14,885 bases of DNA from Desulfobacterales bacterium. Lineage in GTDB: Bacteria > Desulfobacterota > Desulfobacteria > Desulfobacterales > RPRI01. Shown here piece after piece: positions 1 to 7,676 of this stretch (positions are counted from its first letter, which is position 1; every line of letters starts with the position of its first letter). The notes beneath the pieces were generated by a model. The model was not told the DNA's origin. It made no database searches and was given only the letters and a program-made list of their open reading frames with translations. The stretch covers positions 1 through 14,885 of the forward strand of contig JAUYEO010000173.1 of the NCBI GenBank assembly GCA_030689795.1. The letters run 5' to 3'. The position numbers and the translations under genes are program-made.

Positions 1-2750
1 GTGCCGCACCCTACTATGTAGCCTCCCTCATCCCCCCCCTCGGGCCCAAGGTCAATGATATGATCTGCCGTCTTGATTACTTCCATGTTATGTTCGATCA
101 CTATGACGCTGTTCCCGGAATCGACAAGCCGGTTTAATACATGGAGAAGTTTCTGTATGTCGTCTATATGAAGGCCTGTTGTAGGCTCATCAAGGATATA
201 GACGGTTCTGCCCGTTCCCTTTTTGCTGAGCTCCCGTGAAAGCTTTACCCTCTGGGCCTCGCCTCCCGAAAGGGTTGTTGCAGGCTGGCCTATTCTGATG
301 TAGCCGAGGCCGACATCCGATAAAGTCATAAGCTTCGTTTTTATATTATTTATCCTGTCGAAGAAAAGAACGGCCTGATCAACCGTCATGTCAAGAACAT
401 CCGCTATATTTTCCCCCTTGTATCTTACTTCTAGGGTTTCGCGGTTATACCTTTTTCCGCGGCAGATATCGCAGGATACGTAAACATCGGGCAGAAAATG
501 CATCTCTATTTTTATGATGCCGTCTCCGCCGCATGCCTCGCATCTTCCTCCCTTGACATTAAAGCTGAATCTGCCGGGTTTGTAACCTCTCATTCTGGCT
601 TCGGGCGTTCTTGCGAAAAGCTCTCTTATATATGTGAAGAGACCGGTATAGGTCCCGGGGTTGGATCGGGGTGTTCTTCCTATCGGGGATTGGTCGATGT
701 TTACGACCTTATCGATATGCTCAAGCCCCAGAACCGATTTATGGGCGCCGGCCGGTATCCTTGCATTGTAAACTGTGCGGGAGAGTATGGAGTAGAGGGT
801 TTCAAGAACAAGAGTCGATTTACCGGAACCTGATACGCCTGTAATGCATACAAATTTGCCTAGGGGAAATTCGGCGTCAATGTTCTTGAGGTTGTTTTCC
901 GAAGCCCCTTTTATAACAATTTTTCTTCCGTTTCCCGTGCGGCGTTCGGCCGGTACCTGAATCTGTTTCCGACCGGAAAGATACTGTCCTGTCAATGAAT
1001 TCGCGTCATCCACAAGAGCGGCCGGAGGGCCTGAAAATACTACTTTTCCTCCGTTGATCCCGGCTCCCGGGCCCATGTCAATAACATAATCGGATGACAG
1101 GATTGTCTCTTCATCATGTTCGACAACAAGAACAGTATTCCCCAGATCCCTCATTTTTACCAGAGTCGCAAGAAGCCGCAGGTTGTCTCTCTGGTGCAAT
1201 CCTATGCTTGGCTCATCCAGTACATAAAGGACGCCGGTCAGTTTGGACCCGATCTGGGTGGCAAGCCTTATTCTCTGGCTTTCTCCGCCGGAAAGGGTAT
1301 AAGCTGATCTGTCGAGCGTAAGATATGAAAGGCCGACATTTTCAAGGAAGGCAAGCCTTTCTGTAATCTCTTTTATGATTCTTTTTGCGATAACCTCTTT
1401 TTTCCCTTCAAGCTTAAGCTCTTTAAAAAAAACCGCAGCTTTTGATATCGAAAGCGCTGTTGTTTCAAATATTGCTGTGCCACCCACTCTTACGGAACTG
1501 CTGGCCTTGTTTAATCTTGTTCCCCGGCACTCGGGACACGGGCTGAAAGTCATGTACTGCCTGATCTCCTCCCTTGTCTGGTTTGAATCGGTTTCCATAT
1601 AGCGTCGCTGAAGCTTCGGGATTATGCCTTCGAAAGGTTTTCTGTAAGTGAAACGGCGATTATTTTGTTCAAAGAAAAATGTTATCTGTTCGTCGCCTGA
1701 TCCGTAAAGCAGTACATATCTGAAATTATCCGGCAGCTCTTTGAACGGTGTGTATATATTGAAGTCATAGTGTCTTGCCAGCGCTTCAAGGAAATCATTG
1801 AAATGAACCGAATTCCTGTTTGCCCAGGGAGCAACTGCGCCCTGGCGTAAGGAGAGATCCCTGTTCGGAATGATAAGATCAGGGTCGAATTCCGTAGTTG
1901 TTCCGAGTCCGTCGCATTTGGCGCATGCCCCCTGAGGGGAGTTGAATGAAAAACTTGCGGGGGTGAATTCGGGATAGCTGATTCCGCATGTGATACATGC
2001 CGATTTTTCACTGAACAGAATTGATTCTCCTCCCTGGACATCAACCGTAACAAGCCCGTCCGACTGCGACATTGCCAGTTCGAGGGAATCTGCGAGCCTG
2101 TTTCTTATGCTTTCCTTGATGACCAGGCGGTCGACCACGACTTCTATTGTGTGTTTTATGTTCTTATCCGGCTTCTCCGTTTCCTCAATCTCGGAGATTT
2201 TACCGTCTATCCTGACTCTTGAAAAACCGTCTTTTTTCAGCTGCTTTAAAAGCTTTTCAAAGGACCCTTTCTGGCCGGAAACAAGAGGAGATAAAATTAC
2301 AATATTTGTTCCTTCGGGAAAAGAGATGACCTTGTCTGCGATCTGATCGAGAGACTGGGCGGTTATCGGTTTTCCGCATATATGACAATGAGACGTTCCG
2401 GCCCTGGCATAAAGAAGCCGCAAATAGTCATATATTTCGGTGACAGTTCCGACAGTTGACCTCGGGTTGTGGCTCGCAGTTTTCTGTTCGATTGCAATTG
2501 CGGGAGACAGCCCTTCTATCGTATCCACATCGGGCTTTTCCATGCGCTCCAGAAACTGGCGGGCATAGGTGGAAAGTGATTCAACATATCTGCGCTGACC
2601 TTCCGCATAAAGAGTGTCGAAAGCAAGAGTTGATTTGCCGGACCCCGAAAGGCCTGTGATTACGACGAGCCTGTTCCTCGGCAATTCAACATCTATATTT
2701 TTAAGGTTGTGCTGTCTGGCACCCCTGATAATTATCCTGTCGGGATTCAT
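1..2750 (-). CDS. uvrA: UvrA, excinuclease ABC subunit A (3' end cut by window edge)
   Basis: UvrA is the DNA-damage-sensing ABC ATPase of nucleotide excision repair; as a dimer it loads UvrB at lesions in the cytoplasm. About 916 codons are visible in one open frame, and only some 25-30 C-terminal codons lie outside the window. Seen in order: first Walker A GLSGSGKS at residues 33-40, a CHIC zinc-type pair in the first insertion, a second pair of CxxC motifs, first signature LSGGESQR, second Walker A GVSGSGKS at 638-645, the zinc-finger motif CEACGGDG followed by a CDIC pair, the second signature LSGGEAQR and the closing IIDLGPEGG motif. The ATG at 2750 lies 1 nt after the pdxA stop, and an AAGGA ribosome site overlaps the pdxA end, so the two genes are probably cotranscribed and translationally coupled. 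No lesion in the frame is seen. Confidence 0.97.
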   Translation of the reverse strand, partial: MNPDRIIIRGARQHNLKNIDVELPRNRLVVITGLSGSGKSTLAFDTLYAEGQRRYVESLSTYARQFLERMEKPDVDTIEGLSPAIAIEQKTASHNPRSTVGTVTEIYDYLRLLYARAGTSHCHICGKPITAQSLDQIADKVISFPEGTNIVILSPLVSGQKGSFEKLLKQLKKDGFSRVRIDGKISEIEETEKPDKNIKHTIEVVVDRLVIKESIRNRLADSLELAMSQSDGLVTVDVQGGESILFSEKSACITCGISYPEFTPASFSFNSPQGACAKCDGLGTTTEFDPDLIIPNRDLSLRQGAVAPWANRNSVHFNDFLEALARHYDFNIYTPFKELPDNFRYVLLYGSGDEQITFFFEQNNRRFTYRKPFEGIIPKLQRRYMETDSNQTREEIRQYMTFSPCPECRGTRLNKASSSVRVGGTAIFETTALSISKAAVFFKELKLEGKKEVIAKRIIKEITERLAFLENVGLSYLTLDRSAYTLSGGESQRIRLATQIGSKLTGVLYVLDEPSIGLHQRDNLRLLATLVKMRDLGNTVLVVEHDEETILSSDYVIDMGPGAGINGGKVVFSGPPAALVDDANSLTGQYLSGRKQIQVPAERRTGNGRKIVIKGASENNLKNIDAEFPLGKFVCITGVSGSGKSTLVLETLYSILSRTVYNARIPAGAHKSVLGLEHIDKVVNIDQSPIGRTPRSNPGTYTGLFTYIRELFARTPEARMRGYKPGRFSFNVKGGRCEACGGDGIIKIEMHFLPDVYVSCDICRGKRYNRETLEVRYKGENIADVLDMTVDQAVLFFDRINNIKTKLMTLSDVGLGYIRIGQPATTLSGGEAQRVKLSRELSKKGTGRTVYILDEPTTGLHIDDIQKLLHVLNRLVDSGNSVIVIEHNMEVIKTADHIIDLGPEGGDEGGYIVGCG

Positions 2751-2751
2751 T

Positions 2752-3768
2752 TTAAAATCCTTTTTTCCTTTTACATTCCGCCTGGAATGCAGCCATTTTT
2801 ATTGCTGCGATGAGGCTGCCGGGATCTGCCTTTCCTTTTCCGGCAATATCGTAGGCGGTTCCATGATCCACGGAAGTTCTTATTATCGGGATTCCGAGGG
2901 TTGTGTTGACGCCATCGGTAAAATGTATCATTTTGAATGGAATAAGTCCCTGATCATGATACATGCAGACAACAGCATCGCAACTTCCCTTTAATGCATG
3001 ATAAAAGATTGTATCAGGCGGATAAGGTCCCGAAACGCTTAACCCTTCGCAAGCCGCTTTCTCTATCGCAGGTCTTATGATATTTTCCTCCTCGTTTCCG
3101 AATATCCCGCTTTCACCCGCATGAGGGTTGAGTCCTGCAACGGCTATTTCCGGTGAATCAATGCCGAAACGTTCAATAAGGGCCTCTCCTGTGATTCGTA
3201 TTGTTTTCGAAATATTCTCAGTTGTAATAGAGCCCGACACTCTGGAAAGGGGCATGTGGATGGTAACGAGGGATACTCTGAGCCGGTCACCCGCCAGCAT
3301 CATGACATAATCTTTTGTTCCTGTGCTTTCTGCAATAAGTTCGGTATGCCCGTTATAATCAAATCCTGACATTTGCATAGCTTTTTTATTTATGGGGCAT
3401 GTAACGATTCCTGATATCTCTTTATTTATCGCCATGCCGGTTGCGGCTTTGATATATTCGACCATGGCTTTTCCCGTCTGCATCGTGGGATTTCCCCATG
3501 ACTTTTGGTTGAAATCAAGTTCGGAAAGAGATACCAGATCAATAAACCCGGCCTCAAATCTTCCTTCGGAAGGATTAATGACAGGATTAAATTTTATTGC
3601 GCTGCCTGTGCATTTTTTTGCCGCAGAAAGAACCCCCATGTCTCCTATTACAAGAGGCCTGCATAGTTCGTAAAGATATGGCATACTCAGGGCAGACAAT
3701 ATTATTTCGGGGCCGATTCCCGCCGGGTCTCCGGCAGTTATTCCTATTATGGGCCTGATCTTTTTCAT
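2752..3768 (-). CDS. pdxA: PdxA, 4-hydroxythreonine-4-phosphate dehydrogenase
   Basis: PdxA oxidises 4-phosphohydroxy-L-threonine with NAD(P) in the DXP-dependent pyridoxal phosphate pathway; it is a cytosolic, metal-dependent homodimer. The 338-residue product has the usual family length. Motifs seen: GITAGDPAGIGPEI at the N-terminus, GHTE with the substrate-binding His141, and the three metal-ligand histidines in TIHMPL (His171), NPHAGE (His216) and YHDQGL (His271). A conserved C-terminal RTSVDHGTAYDIAGKG block is also present. The frame is open back to 3834, but I chose ATG 3768. It has AAAGG seven bases upstream, matches the family N-terminus (MKKIRPIIG), and lies downstream of a TATAAT box at 3800-3805 that falls inside the longer frame. 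uvrA follows after 1 nt. An alternative start at 3783 is less likely. Confidence 0.96.
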   Translation of the reverse strand: MKKIRPIIGITAGDPAGIGPEIILSALSMPYLYELCRPLVIGDMGVLSAAKKCTGSAIKFNPVINPSEGRFEAGFIDLVSLSELDFNQKSWGNPTMQTGKAMVEYIKAATGMAINKEISGIVTCPINKKAMQMSGFDYNGHTELIAESTGTKDYVMMLAGDRLRVSLVTIHMPLSRVSGSITTENISKTIRITGEALIERFGIDSPEIAVAGLNPHAGESGIFGNEEENIIRPAIEKAACEGLSVSGPYPPDTIFYHALKGSCDAVVCMYHDQGLIPFKMIHFTDGVNTTLGIPIIRTSVDHGTAYDIAGKGKADPGSLIAAIKMAAFQAECKRKKGF

Positions 3769-3799
3769 GGCGAAACCTTTCATGATTTTGATAAATAAA

Positions 3800-3831
3800 A
3801 TTATACTACAGAGCCGGGCATACTTTTTCAA
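3800..3831 (-). promoter_or_regulatory. Candidate promoter for pdxA-uvrA
   Basis: A perfect TATAAT lies at 3805-3800 on the minus strand, placing the transcript start about 25 nt before the pdxA ATG. The nearest -35-like hexamer is TTGAAA at 3831-3826, but its 20-bp spacer is longer than optimal. The -10 is convincing and the -35 weak. Confidence 0.5.
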
Positions 3832-4111
3832 CAATTTCCAATGTGATTTGAGAACAAAAATTCATGAAGTAGATTATGGCAAATAATGAAAGGTAATCGT
3901 CGAATTTACGAGATTACAAAAAAAGAGGTTAATGTTTGTTTGTTAGAAGTAAGTGCCGATATGCTTAAAATACCTGAAAAAATTACTCCGGGAAAAAAAG
4001 GTTGCAGATAAAGGCTTCGCATATTTATGTGGTAATTATTATTTGATATCAACGAGATAAAAATTGTTAATAACTTTTATCAAAATATTCGAAATCCAGT
4101 ATCTATCCGGT

Positions 4112-4140
4112 TTGACACAACGGAACTGATGCTCTAAAAC
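4112..4140 (+). promoter_or_regulatory. Candidate sigma70-type promoter upstream of the dnaA paralogue
   Basis: TTGACA at 4112-4117 is followed after 17 bp by TAAAAC at 4135-4140 (four of six matches to the -10 consensus). A transcript from here would run through the 227-bp inverted-repeat element before reaching the dnaA-like gene about 400 nt downstream, giving a long structured leader. It could instead drive a short RNA. Sequence evidence only. Confidence 0.35.
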
Positions 4141-4253
4141 GACGCCATATTAAATTCAGCTGTTCGAATCACCCGGTAATAAATTCCGGCGGGTTTTAAT
4201 GAGCTTGTCTATTCGGTAACAGAACGAGAGCTTTGCATAACATCTGATTAAAT

Positions 4254-4480
4254 GGTCTGGCATGGGTAATGGGCTTTGGCCTTTCGCAAGAAATTTTTTA
4301 AAGAAACATATCAACGCCCCCTGATTGTCAACAAAGCGACACAGGCAGAGACGAAATCACGGCTTCGTGGGCGTATATCCACTGGGGCTGCCCGGATTTC
4401 ATGGGAGCGAATTTGCTGCCGTTGGCGGAGGCTGAATCGCATTCTTGCGGAATGCCAAAGCCCATTACCCATGCCAGACC
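4254..4480. repeat. 227-bp element with long terminal inverted repeats (MITE-like or structured RNA)
   Basis: The outer 27 bp (4254-4280 and 4454-4480) are perfect inverted copies. After one mismatch the match continues to 4292/4442, giving 39-bp arms with two mismatches, one of which would be a G-U pair in RNA. The arms enclose about 149 bp. AATGGT occurs at 4251-4256 and again at 4483-4488, but it overlaps the left arm, so it is not a clean target duplication. The minus strand carries a 45-codon ATG frame at 4328-4465 and the plus strand a 79-codon frame from 4276; neither resembles a known protein to me. The terminal repeats suggest a non-autonomous mobile element; a folded RNA is the alternative. 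Confidence 0.7.
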
Positions 4481-4548
4481 CGAATGGTAGATATTCAGAG
4501 CTCTCAGAACATTAATCGGTTTTAAAAATACTAAGCAAAAATATTTTT

Positions 4549-5889
4549 ATGGAAGCTATCTGGAATTCGGTCAAGGCGGCGATAAAGGAATCTATTCCGG
4601 GGCACTGTTACAGGATGTGGGTGGAATCTCTTAAGTTCAGCAGAACCGTTGACGGTGTCATTGTCCTTTCGGCTCCTAACCATTTTTCCCAGAAAAGGGT
4701 GCAGGATCATTACGGCGCCCTGATCATTTCGGAATTAAAGAAGATTTCAGGTGAGGAGAGCAGGTATATTATCGAGGTTACCGAAGGGAAAAAATTCAGC
4801 TCCAACAAACCGCAAAACAATTTTCAGCTGACACTTCCCAACGAAAATATCCAGCCCCATTACGGGCGATTTTTAAGAAAAGATTTTACGTTTGATCATT
4901 TTGTAGTGGGGGAAAACAATGAGTTTGCTTTTACGGCCTCCCTGTCTCTTGCCTCAAAGAAGAATTCACAGCAGAATTGTCTTTTTTTGTTGTCAAAGAC
5001 CGGGATGGGCAAGAGCCACCTTTCCCAGGCGGTAGGCCACCATATTATTTCTCAATACCCGACGGACCGGGTTTATTATATCACGGCTGAAGATTTCAGC
5101 AATGAAATGGTGCAGGCTTACAGAAATGATTCAATTGATAAGTTCAAGGGCAAATACCGAAAAGGATGTGATGTCCTTCTGCTTGAGGATGTTCATAATC
5201 TTAGCGGAAAAGAGCGTACGCAGATTGAGCTTGCTCTGACCCTTGACACGCTTCTGGATTCAGATAAGAAGGTAATCTTTTCGAGCTGTTATCTTCCGGG
5301 TGATATCCCCAAACTGAATGATAAACTGAAATCGCGTTTTTCCTGCGGCATTATTTCGAATATTGAACCGCCTAATTTCAGGACAAGAGTCAGGATACTT
5401 CAAAAGAAACTGCTTTTAAACGGATTTATGGTGCCTGAAGATGTTATCCATTACCTTGCAAGCGAACTGACTGAAGATGTCCGGCAGCTTGAAAGCGGAC
5501 TTATCGGAGTAACGGCAAGGTCGTCTCTTATGGGCATTCCCATTGACCTCGGGCTTGCTGAAAGTGTGGTAAAAAACATAGCGCAGCAGAGAAAAAATAT
5601 TACGATAGATGTTATAAAAAAACTCGTATGCAAACACTTCAATATTTCTTTAAGCGATATTGCTTCTGCTTCCCGCAAGCAGACATTTACACGTCCGAGA
5701 CAGATTGCAATTTATCTGTCCCGCCGTTATACCGACTCGCCGTTACAGACAATAGGAAAGAGCTTCAACAGGTATCATGCCACAGCCCTTCACTCCATAG
5801 GCATTGTTGAAAGAGGCATAAAAGAAAACGGCTCTTTGAGAAAACAGGTTGAATATTTCTCTCAGAAACTGGAGTCCGGCAAATTTTAG
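4549..5889 (+). CDS. Divergent DnaA-like replication initiator (AAA+ ATPase with DnaA C-terminal domain)
   Basis: The 446-residue protein has the full DnaA order: an N-terminal domain I (about 1-80), a very short linker, an AAA+ core (about 108-330) and a C-terminal helix-turn-helix domain (about 350-446). Seen: the TGMGKSHL P-loop with Ser149 where the first glycine of GxxxxGK[ST] is expected, a Walker B with Glu213-Asp214, the KSRF arginine-finger box (Arg263), sensor II VRQLE (Arg312), and TRPRQIA in domain IV. The DNA-recognition helix reads NRYHATALH (407-415) instead of the usual GGRDHTTVLH. It lacks one glycine and has Tyr for Asp and Ala for the first Thr. I therefore read it as a paralogue or strongly diverged DnaA, possibly with a changed binding site or regulatory role. 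The start is fixed by an upstream stop at 4513; no clear Shine-Dalgarno is seen. No dnaN or recF follows. Confidence 0.85.
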   Translation: MEAIWNSVKAAIKESIPGHCYRMWVESLKFSRTVDGVIVLSAPNHFSQKRVQDHYGALIISELKKISGEESRYIIEVTEGKKFSSNKPQNNFQLTLPNENIQPHYGRFLRKDFTFDHFVVGENNEFAFTASLSLASKKNSQQNCLFLLSKTGMGKSHLSQAVGHHIISQYPTDRVYYITAEDFSNEMVQAYRNDSIDKFKGKYRKGCDVLLLEDVHNLSGKERTQIELALTLDTLLDSDKKVIFSSCYLPGDIPKLNDKLKSRFSCGIISNIEPPNFRTRVRILQKKLLLNGFMVPEDVIHYLASELTEDVRQLESGLIGVTARSSLMGIPIDLGLAESVVKNIAQQRKNITIDVIKKLVCKHFNISLSDIASASRKQTFTRPRQIAIYLSRRYTDSPLQTIGKSFNRYHATALHSIGIVERGIKENGSLRKQVEYFSQKLESGKF

Positions 5890-5902
5890 TAAATTCCGTT
5901 TT

Positions 5903-5986
5903 GGACGCAGATGAACGCAGATTTTAAAGATTTTAAATATAAAGAGCCAAACAAATATCTGCGAATATCGGCGAAAATCTCCGTCC
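5903..5986. repeat. Imperfect palindromic intergenic repeat
   Basis: The spacer between the dnaA-like gene and the oxidase begins with GGACGCAGATGAACGCAGAT and ends with the near-complement of that sequence (ATCTCCGTCC at 5977-5986), with several mismatches. It resembles the dispersed ATCTGCGTxxATCTGCGTCC-type repeats I know from many proteobacterial intergenic regions; that resemblance is from memory. It could fold as a weak hairpin downstream of the dnaA-like stop, but no T-run marks it as a terminator. Confidence 0.5.
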
Positions 5987-6027
5987 TGATTAATTTAACC
6001 TTTTCAGGGAAATCCTTGCTGACATAA

Positions 6028-7407
6028 ATGACCATAAACGATTCAGTCTTCAATAAAATATGTGATATAGCCGGTTCTGAAAACTGCAGCAGGGCGAAAG
6101 AGGATCTTGCATGCTATGCTTATGATGCCACCTCAAGCCGTTATTTGCCGGATGCGGTTGTATTTCCGAAGGAAGCGGGCGAGGTATCGGAGATTTTGAA
6201 GATTGCCAATGAGGAAAATATTTTCATTATACCCCGCGGCTCCGGTTCGGGCATGACGGGCGGATCTGTTCCGGTTATGGGCGGGGTTGTTATTGCCATG
6301 ACCCGCTTCAACCGCATTATTGAGATCGACACCGATAACCTTACTGCTTTTGTCGAGCCGGGAGTTATAACAGCACGGTTTCACAGAGAGGTCGAAAAGC
6401 TCGGGCTTTTTTATCCCCCGGATCCATCCAGTTCGGAATTTTCCACTCTGGGCGGAAATCTTGCGGAATGCGCGGGGGGGCCCAGGGCCGTAAAATATGG
6501 CGTTACACGTGATTATGTTCTTGGGCTTGAAGCGGTTCTTCCCACTGGGGAAATAATCAAGACGGGTGTAAAAACCGCCAAAGGCGTTGTCGGATACGAT
6601 TTGACGCGTCTTTTAATAGGGTCGGAAGGTACGCTCGGAGTAATCACGCAGATGACGCTCAAGCTTTTACCCCTTCCCGAATCGGTCCGGACAATGACGG
6701 CTTCTTTCAATGATCTCGGAAAGGCGGCCGAAGCCGTTTCTGAAATAATAAGACGCGGGATTGTTCCAAGAACTATCGAGTTCATGGATAAAGCATCAAT
6801 AATTTGTGTTGAAAATTATCTCAAGACAAAAATTTCCTCCGGCGCCGGGGCCTTGCTCCTGATAGAGGTGGACGGAAGAGCGGATGAGACTGAATCTGCA
6901 ATCAGGCGGCTTGAAGATCTTTGCACATTTCTTGGGGCAGGGGAGATCCGGATAGCAGCGACAAAGGAGGAGGCGGCAATAATCTGGAAAGCCCGCAAGG
7001 CGATCTCTCCCGCATTATTTACGTACGCTCCGGACAAGATAAACGAAGATATCGTGGTTCCGAGGAGCAGAATTCCGGATATGGTAAGAAAGATTGTCGA
7101 AATGAAAAACAGGACCGGCCTCACCATGGTCAGTTTCGGGCATGCGGGTGACGGGAACATACATTTCAATATAATGCTTGATAAGAAAAACAGGGAAGAT
7201 ATGAAGAAGGCTGAAGCCGCAATTGAAGAGCTGTTCGATTATACGGTCGAACTGGGAGGCACAATCTCAGGAGAACACGGGATAGGCATTACAAAGGCGG
7301 CGTATATGACAAAAGAGATAGGTCCGGTTGAAATTGAACTTATGAAAAACATAAAAAAACTTTTTGACCCGAAAGGGATATTAAACCCGGGGAAGATCTT
7401 TACGTGA
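6028..7407 (+). CDS. GlcD-type FAD-linked oxidase (glycolate oxidase / D-lactate dehydrogenase family)
   Basis: This is a 459-residue flavoprotein of the vanillyl-alcohol-oxidase superfamily that oxidises a 2-hydroxy acid such as glycolate or D-lactate; the substrate cannot be fixed from sequence. The FAD-binding domain carries PRGSGSGMTGG at 69-79 and the SSEFSTLGGNLAECAGGP and GSEGTLGVIT blocks. The C-terminal domain has FGHAGDGNIH at 370-379, GGTISGEHGIG at 410-420 and the closing LFDPKGILNPGKIF. Length is normal for GlcD. The ATG follows directly after an in-frame TAA; an AGGGA lies about 17 nt upstream, too far to be an ideal ribosome site. It stands alone: no GlcE or iron-sulphur GlcF partner is adjacent, and the next gene is convergent. 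A single-subunit D-lactate dehydrogenase role or a partner gene elsewhere are both possible. Confidence 0.9.
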   Translation: MTINDSVFNKICDIAGSENCSRAKEDLACYAYDATSSRYLPDAVVFPKEAGEVSEILKIANEENIFIIPRGSGSGMTGGSVPVMGGVVIAMTRFNRIIEIDTDNLTAFVEPGVITARFHREVEKLGLFYPPDPSSSEFSTLGGNLAECAGGPRAVKYGVTRDYVLGLEAVLPTGEIIKTGVKTAKGVVGYDLTRLLIGSEGTLGVITQMTLKLLPLPESVRTMTASFNDLGKAAEAVSEIIRRGIVPRTIEFMDKASIICVENYLKTKISSGAGALLLIEVDGRADETESAIRRLEDLCTFLGAGEIRIAATKEEAAIIWKARKAISPALFTYAPDKINEDIVVPRSRIPDMVRKIVEMKNRTGLTMVSFGHAGDGNIHFNIMLDKKNREDMKKAEAAIEELFDYTVELGGTISGEHGIGITKAAYMTKEIGPVEIELMKNIKKLFDPKGILNPGKIFT

Positions 7408-7439
7408 TAACCGGCCTGCTTTCTTCAGCCGTCAACTAT

Positions 7440-7468
7440 GTTCGATATTCGATGTACAATATACGAAC
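7440..7468. repeat. Palindrome between convergent genes
   Basis: GTTCG and ATATT are mirrored by AATAT and CGAAC with one bulged A and an 8-nt loop, giving a 10-bp stem. It sits between the oxidase stop and the convergent stop of the small cysteine protein. No T-run follows on either strand, so it may help separate convergent transcripts but is not a standard terminator. Confidence 0.4.
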
Positions 7469-7472
7469 CAGA

Positions 7473-7673
7473 CTATTGAGTCTTTCCTTGGTATGAGTTG
7501 CCTCCGAGTATAAGCTCTTCAATAATTTCAAAGCGCGCGCTCTGTTCCCGGTCAATATAGCATCTTAAATTAAGAGCGCAGAGTTTTTTACATACCGGAT
7601 CATCAATTGAGAAATTTCCGAAGCATCCTACATGATCGTTCAAAACATCTTTTTCTTTCAGGACTTCCTTCAT
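7473..7673 (-). CDS. Small four-cysteine protein of unknown function, coupled to suhB
   Basis: The product is 66 residues. I do not recognise a named family. The middle holds four cysteines: Cys17 in a CFGNFSIDDP segment, then Cys28, Cys32 and Cys38 in VCKKLCALNLRC. The spacing C-x10-C-x3-C-x5-C could bind zinc or an iron-sulphur cluster, which is inference. The remainder is charged, with no signal peptide or membrane segment. The ATG lies 3 nt after the suhB stop, and its AAAGGA ribosome site overlaps the end of suhB, so translation is probably coupled and the gene is likely real. It is the last gene of the minus-strand series. It might be a small metal-binding partner or regulator, but no function is assigned. 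Confidence 0.75.
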   Translation of the reverse strand: MKEVLKEKDVLNDHVGCFGNFSIDDPVCKKLCALNLRCYIDREQSARFEIIEELILGGNSYQGKTQ

Positions 7674-7676
7674 TTT

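Larger units (their letters stand above)
3769..4548. other. 780-bp intergenic region between pdxA and the dnaA paralogue
   Basis: This is the longest gene-free stretch in the window. Positions 3840-4110 are AT-rich, with one 41-codon frame (3886-4011) that lacks a ribosome site. Positions 4112-4140 hold a plus-strand promoter candidate. Positions 4171-4197 can form a short ACCCG/CGGGT hairpin followed by four T, which could be a weak terminator. Positions 4254-4480 are a long inverted-repeat element. I looked for DnaA boxes (TTATCCACA and close variants) on both strands and saw none, so I do not call an origin here. Confidence 0.6.

Noticed and set aside
3886..4011. 41-codon ATG frame in the pdxA-dnaA spacer
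   Set aside because: No ribosome binding site, AT-rich composition and no recognisable protein; kept only as a low-interest remnant.
4328..4465. 45-codon minus-strand frame inside the 227-bp element
   Set aside because: The composition looks somewhat protein-like, but it starts inside the terminal repeat and has no Shine-Dalgarno; probably a repeat-derived frame that gene callers would label hypothetical.
4254..4480. Retron-type non-coding RNA with paired a1/a2 ends
   Set aside because: The paired ends fit in size, but no reverse transcriptase gene is present nearby.
4276..4515. 79-codon plus-strand frame across the 227-bp element
   Set aside because: It reads through the inverted repeat arm and has no ribosome site; it is more simply a chance frame in a repeat.
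3769..4548. Chromosomal replication origin next to the dnaA-like gene
   Set aside because: I found no DnaA boxes, and dnaN, recF and other usual origin neighbours are absent.
7440..7468. Rho-independent bidirectional terminator
   Set aside because: The stem is AT-rich and no T-run follows on either strand.
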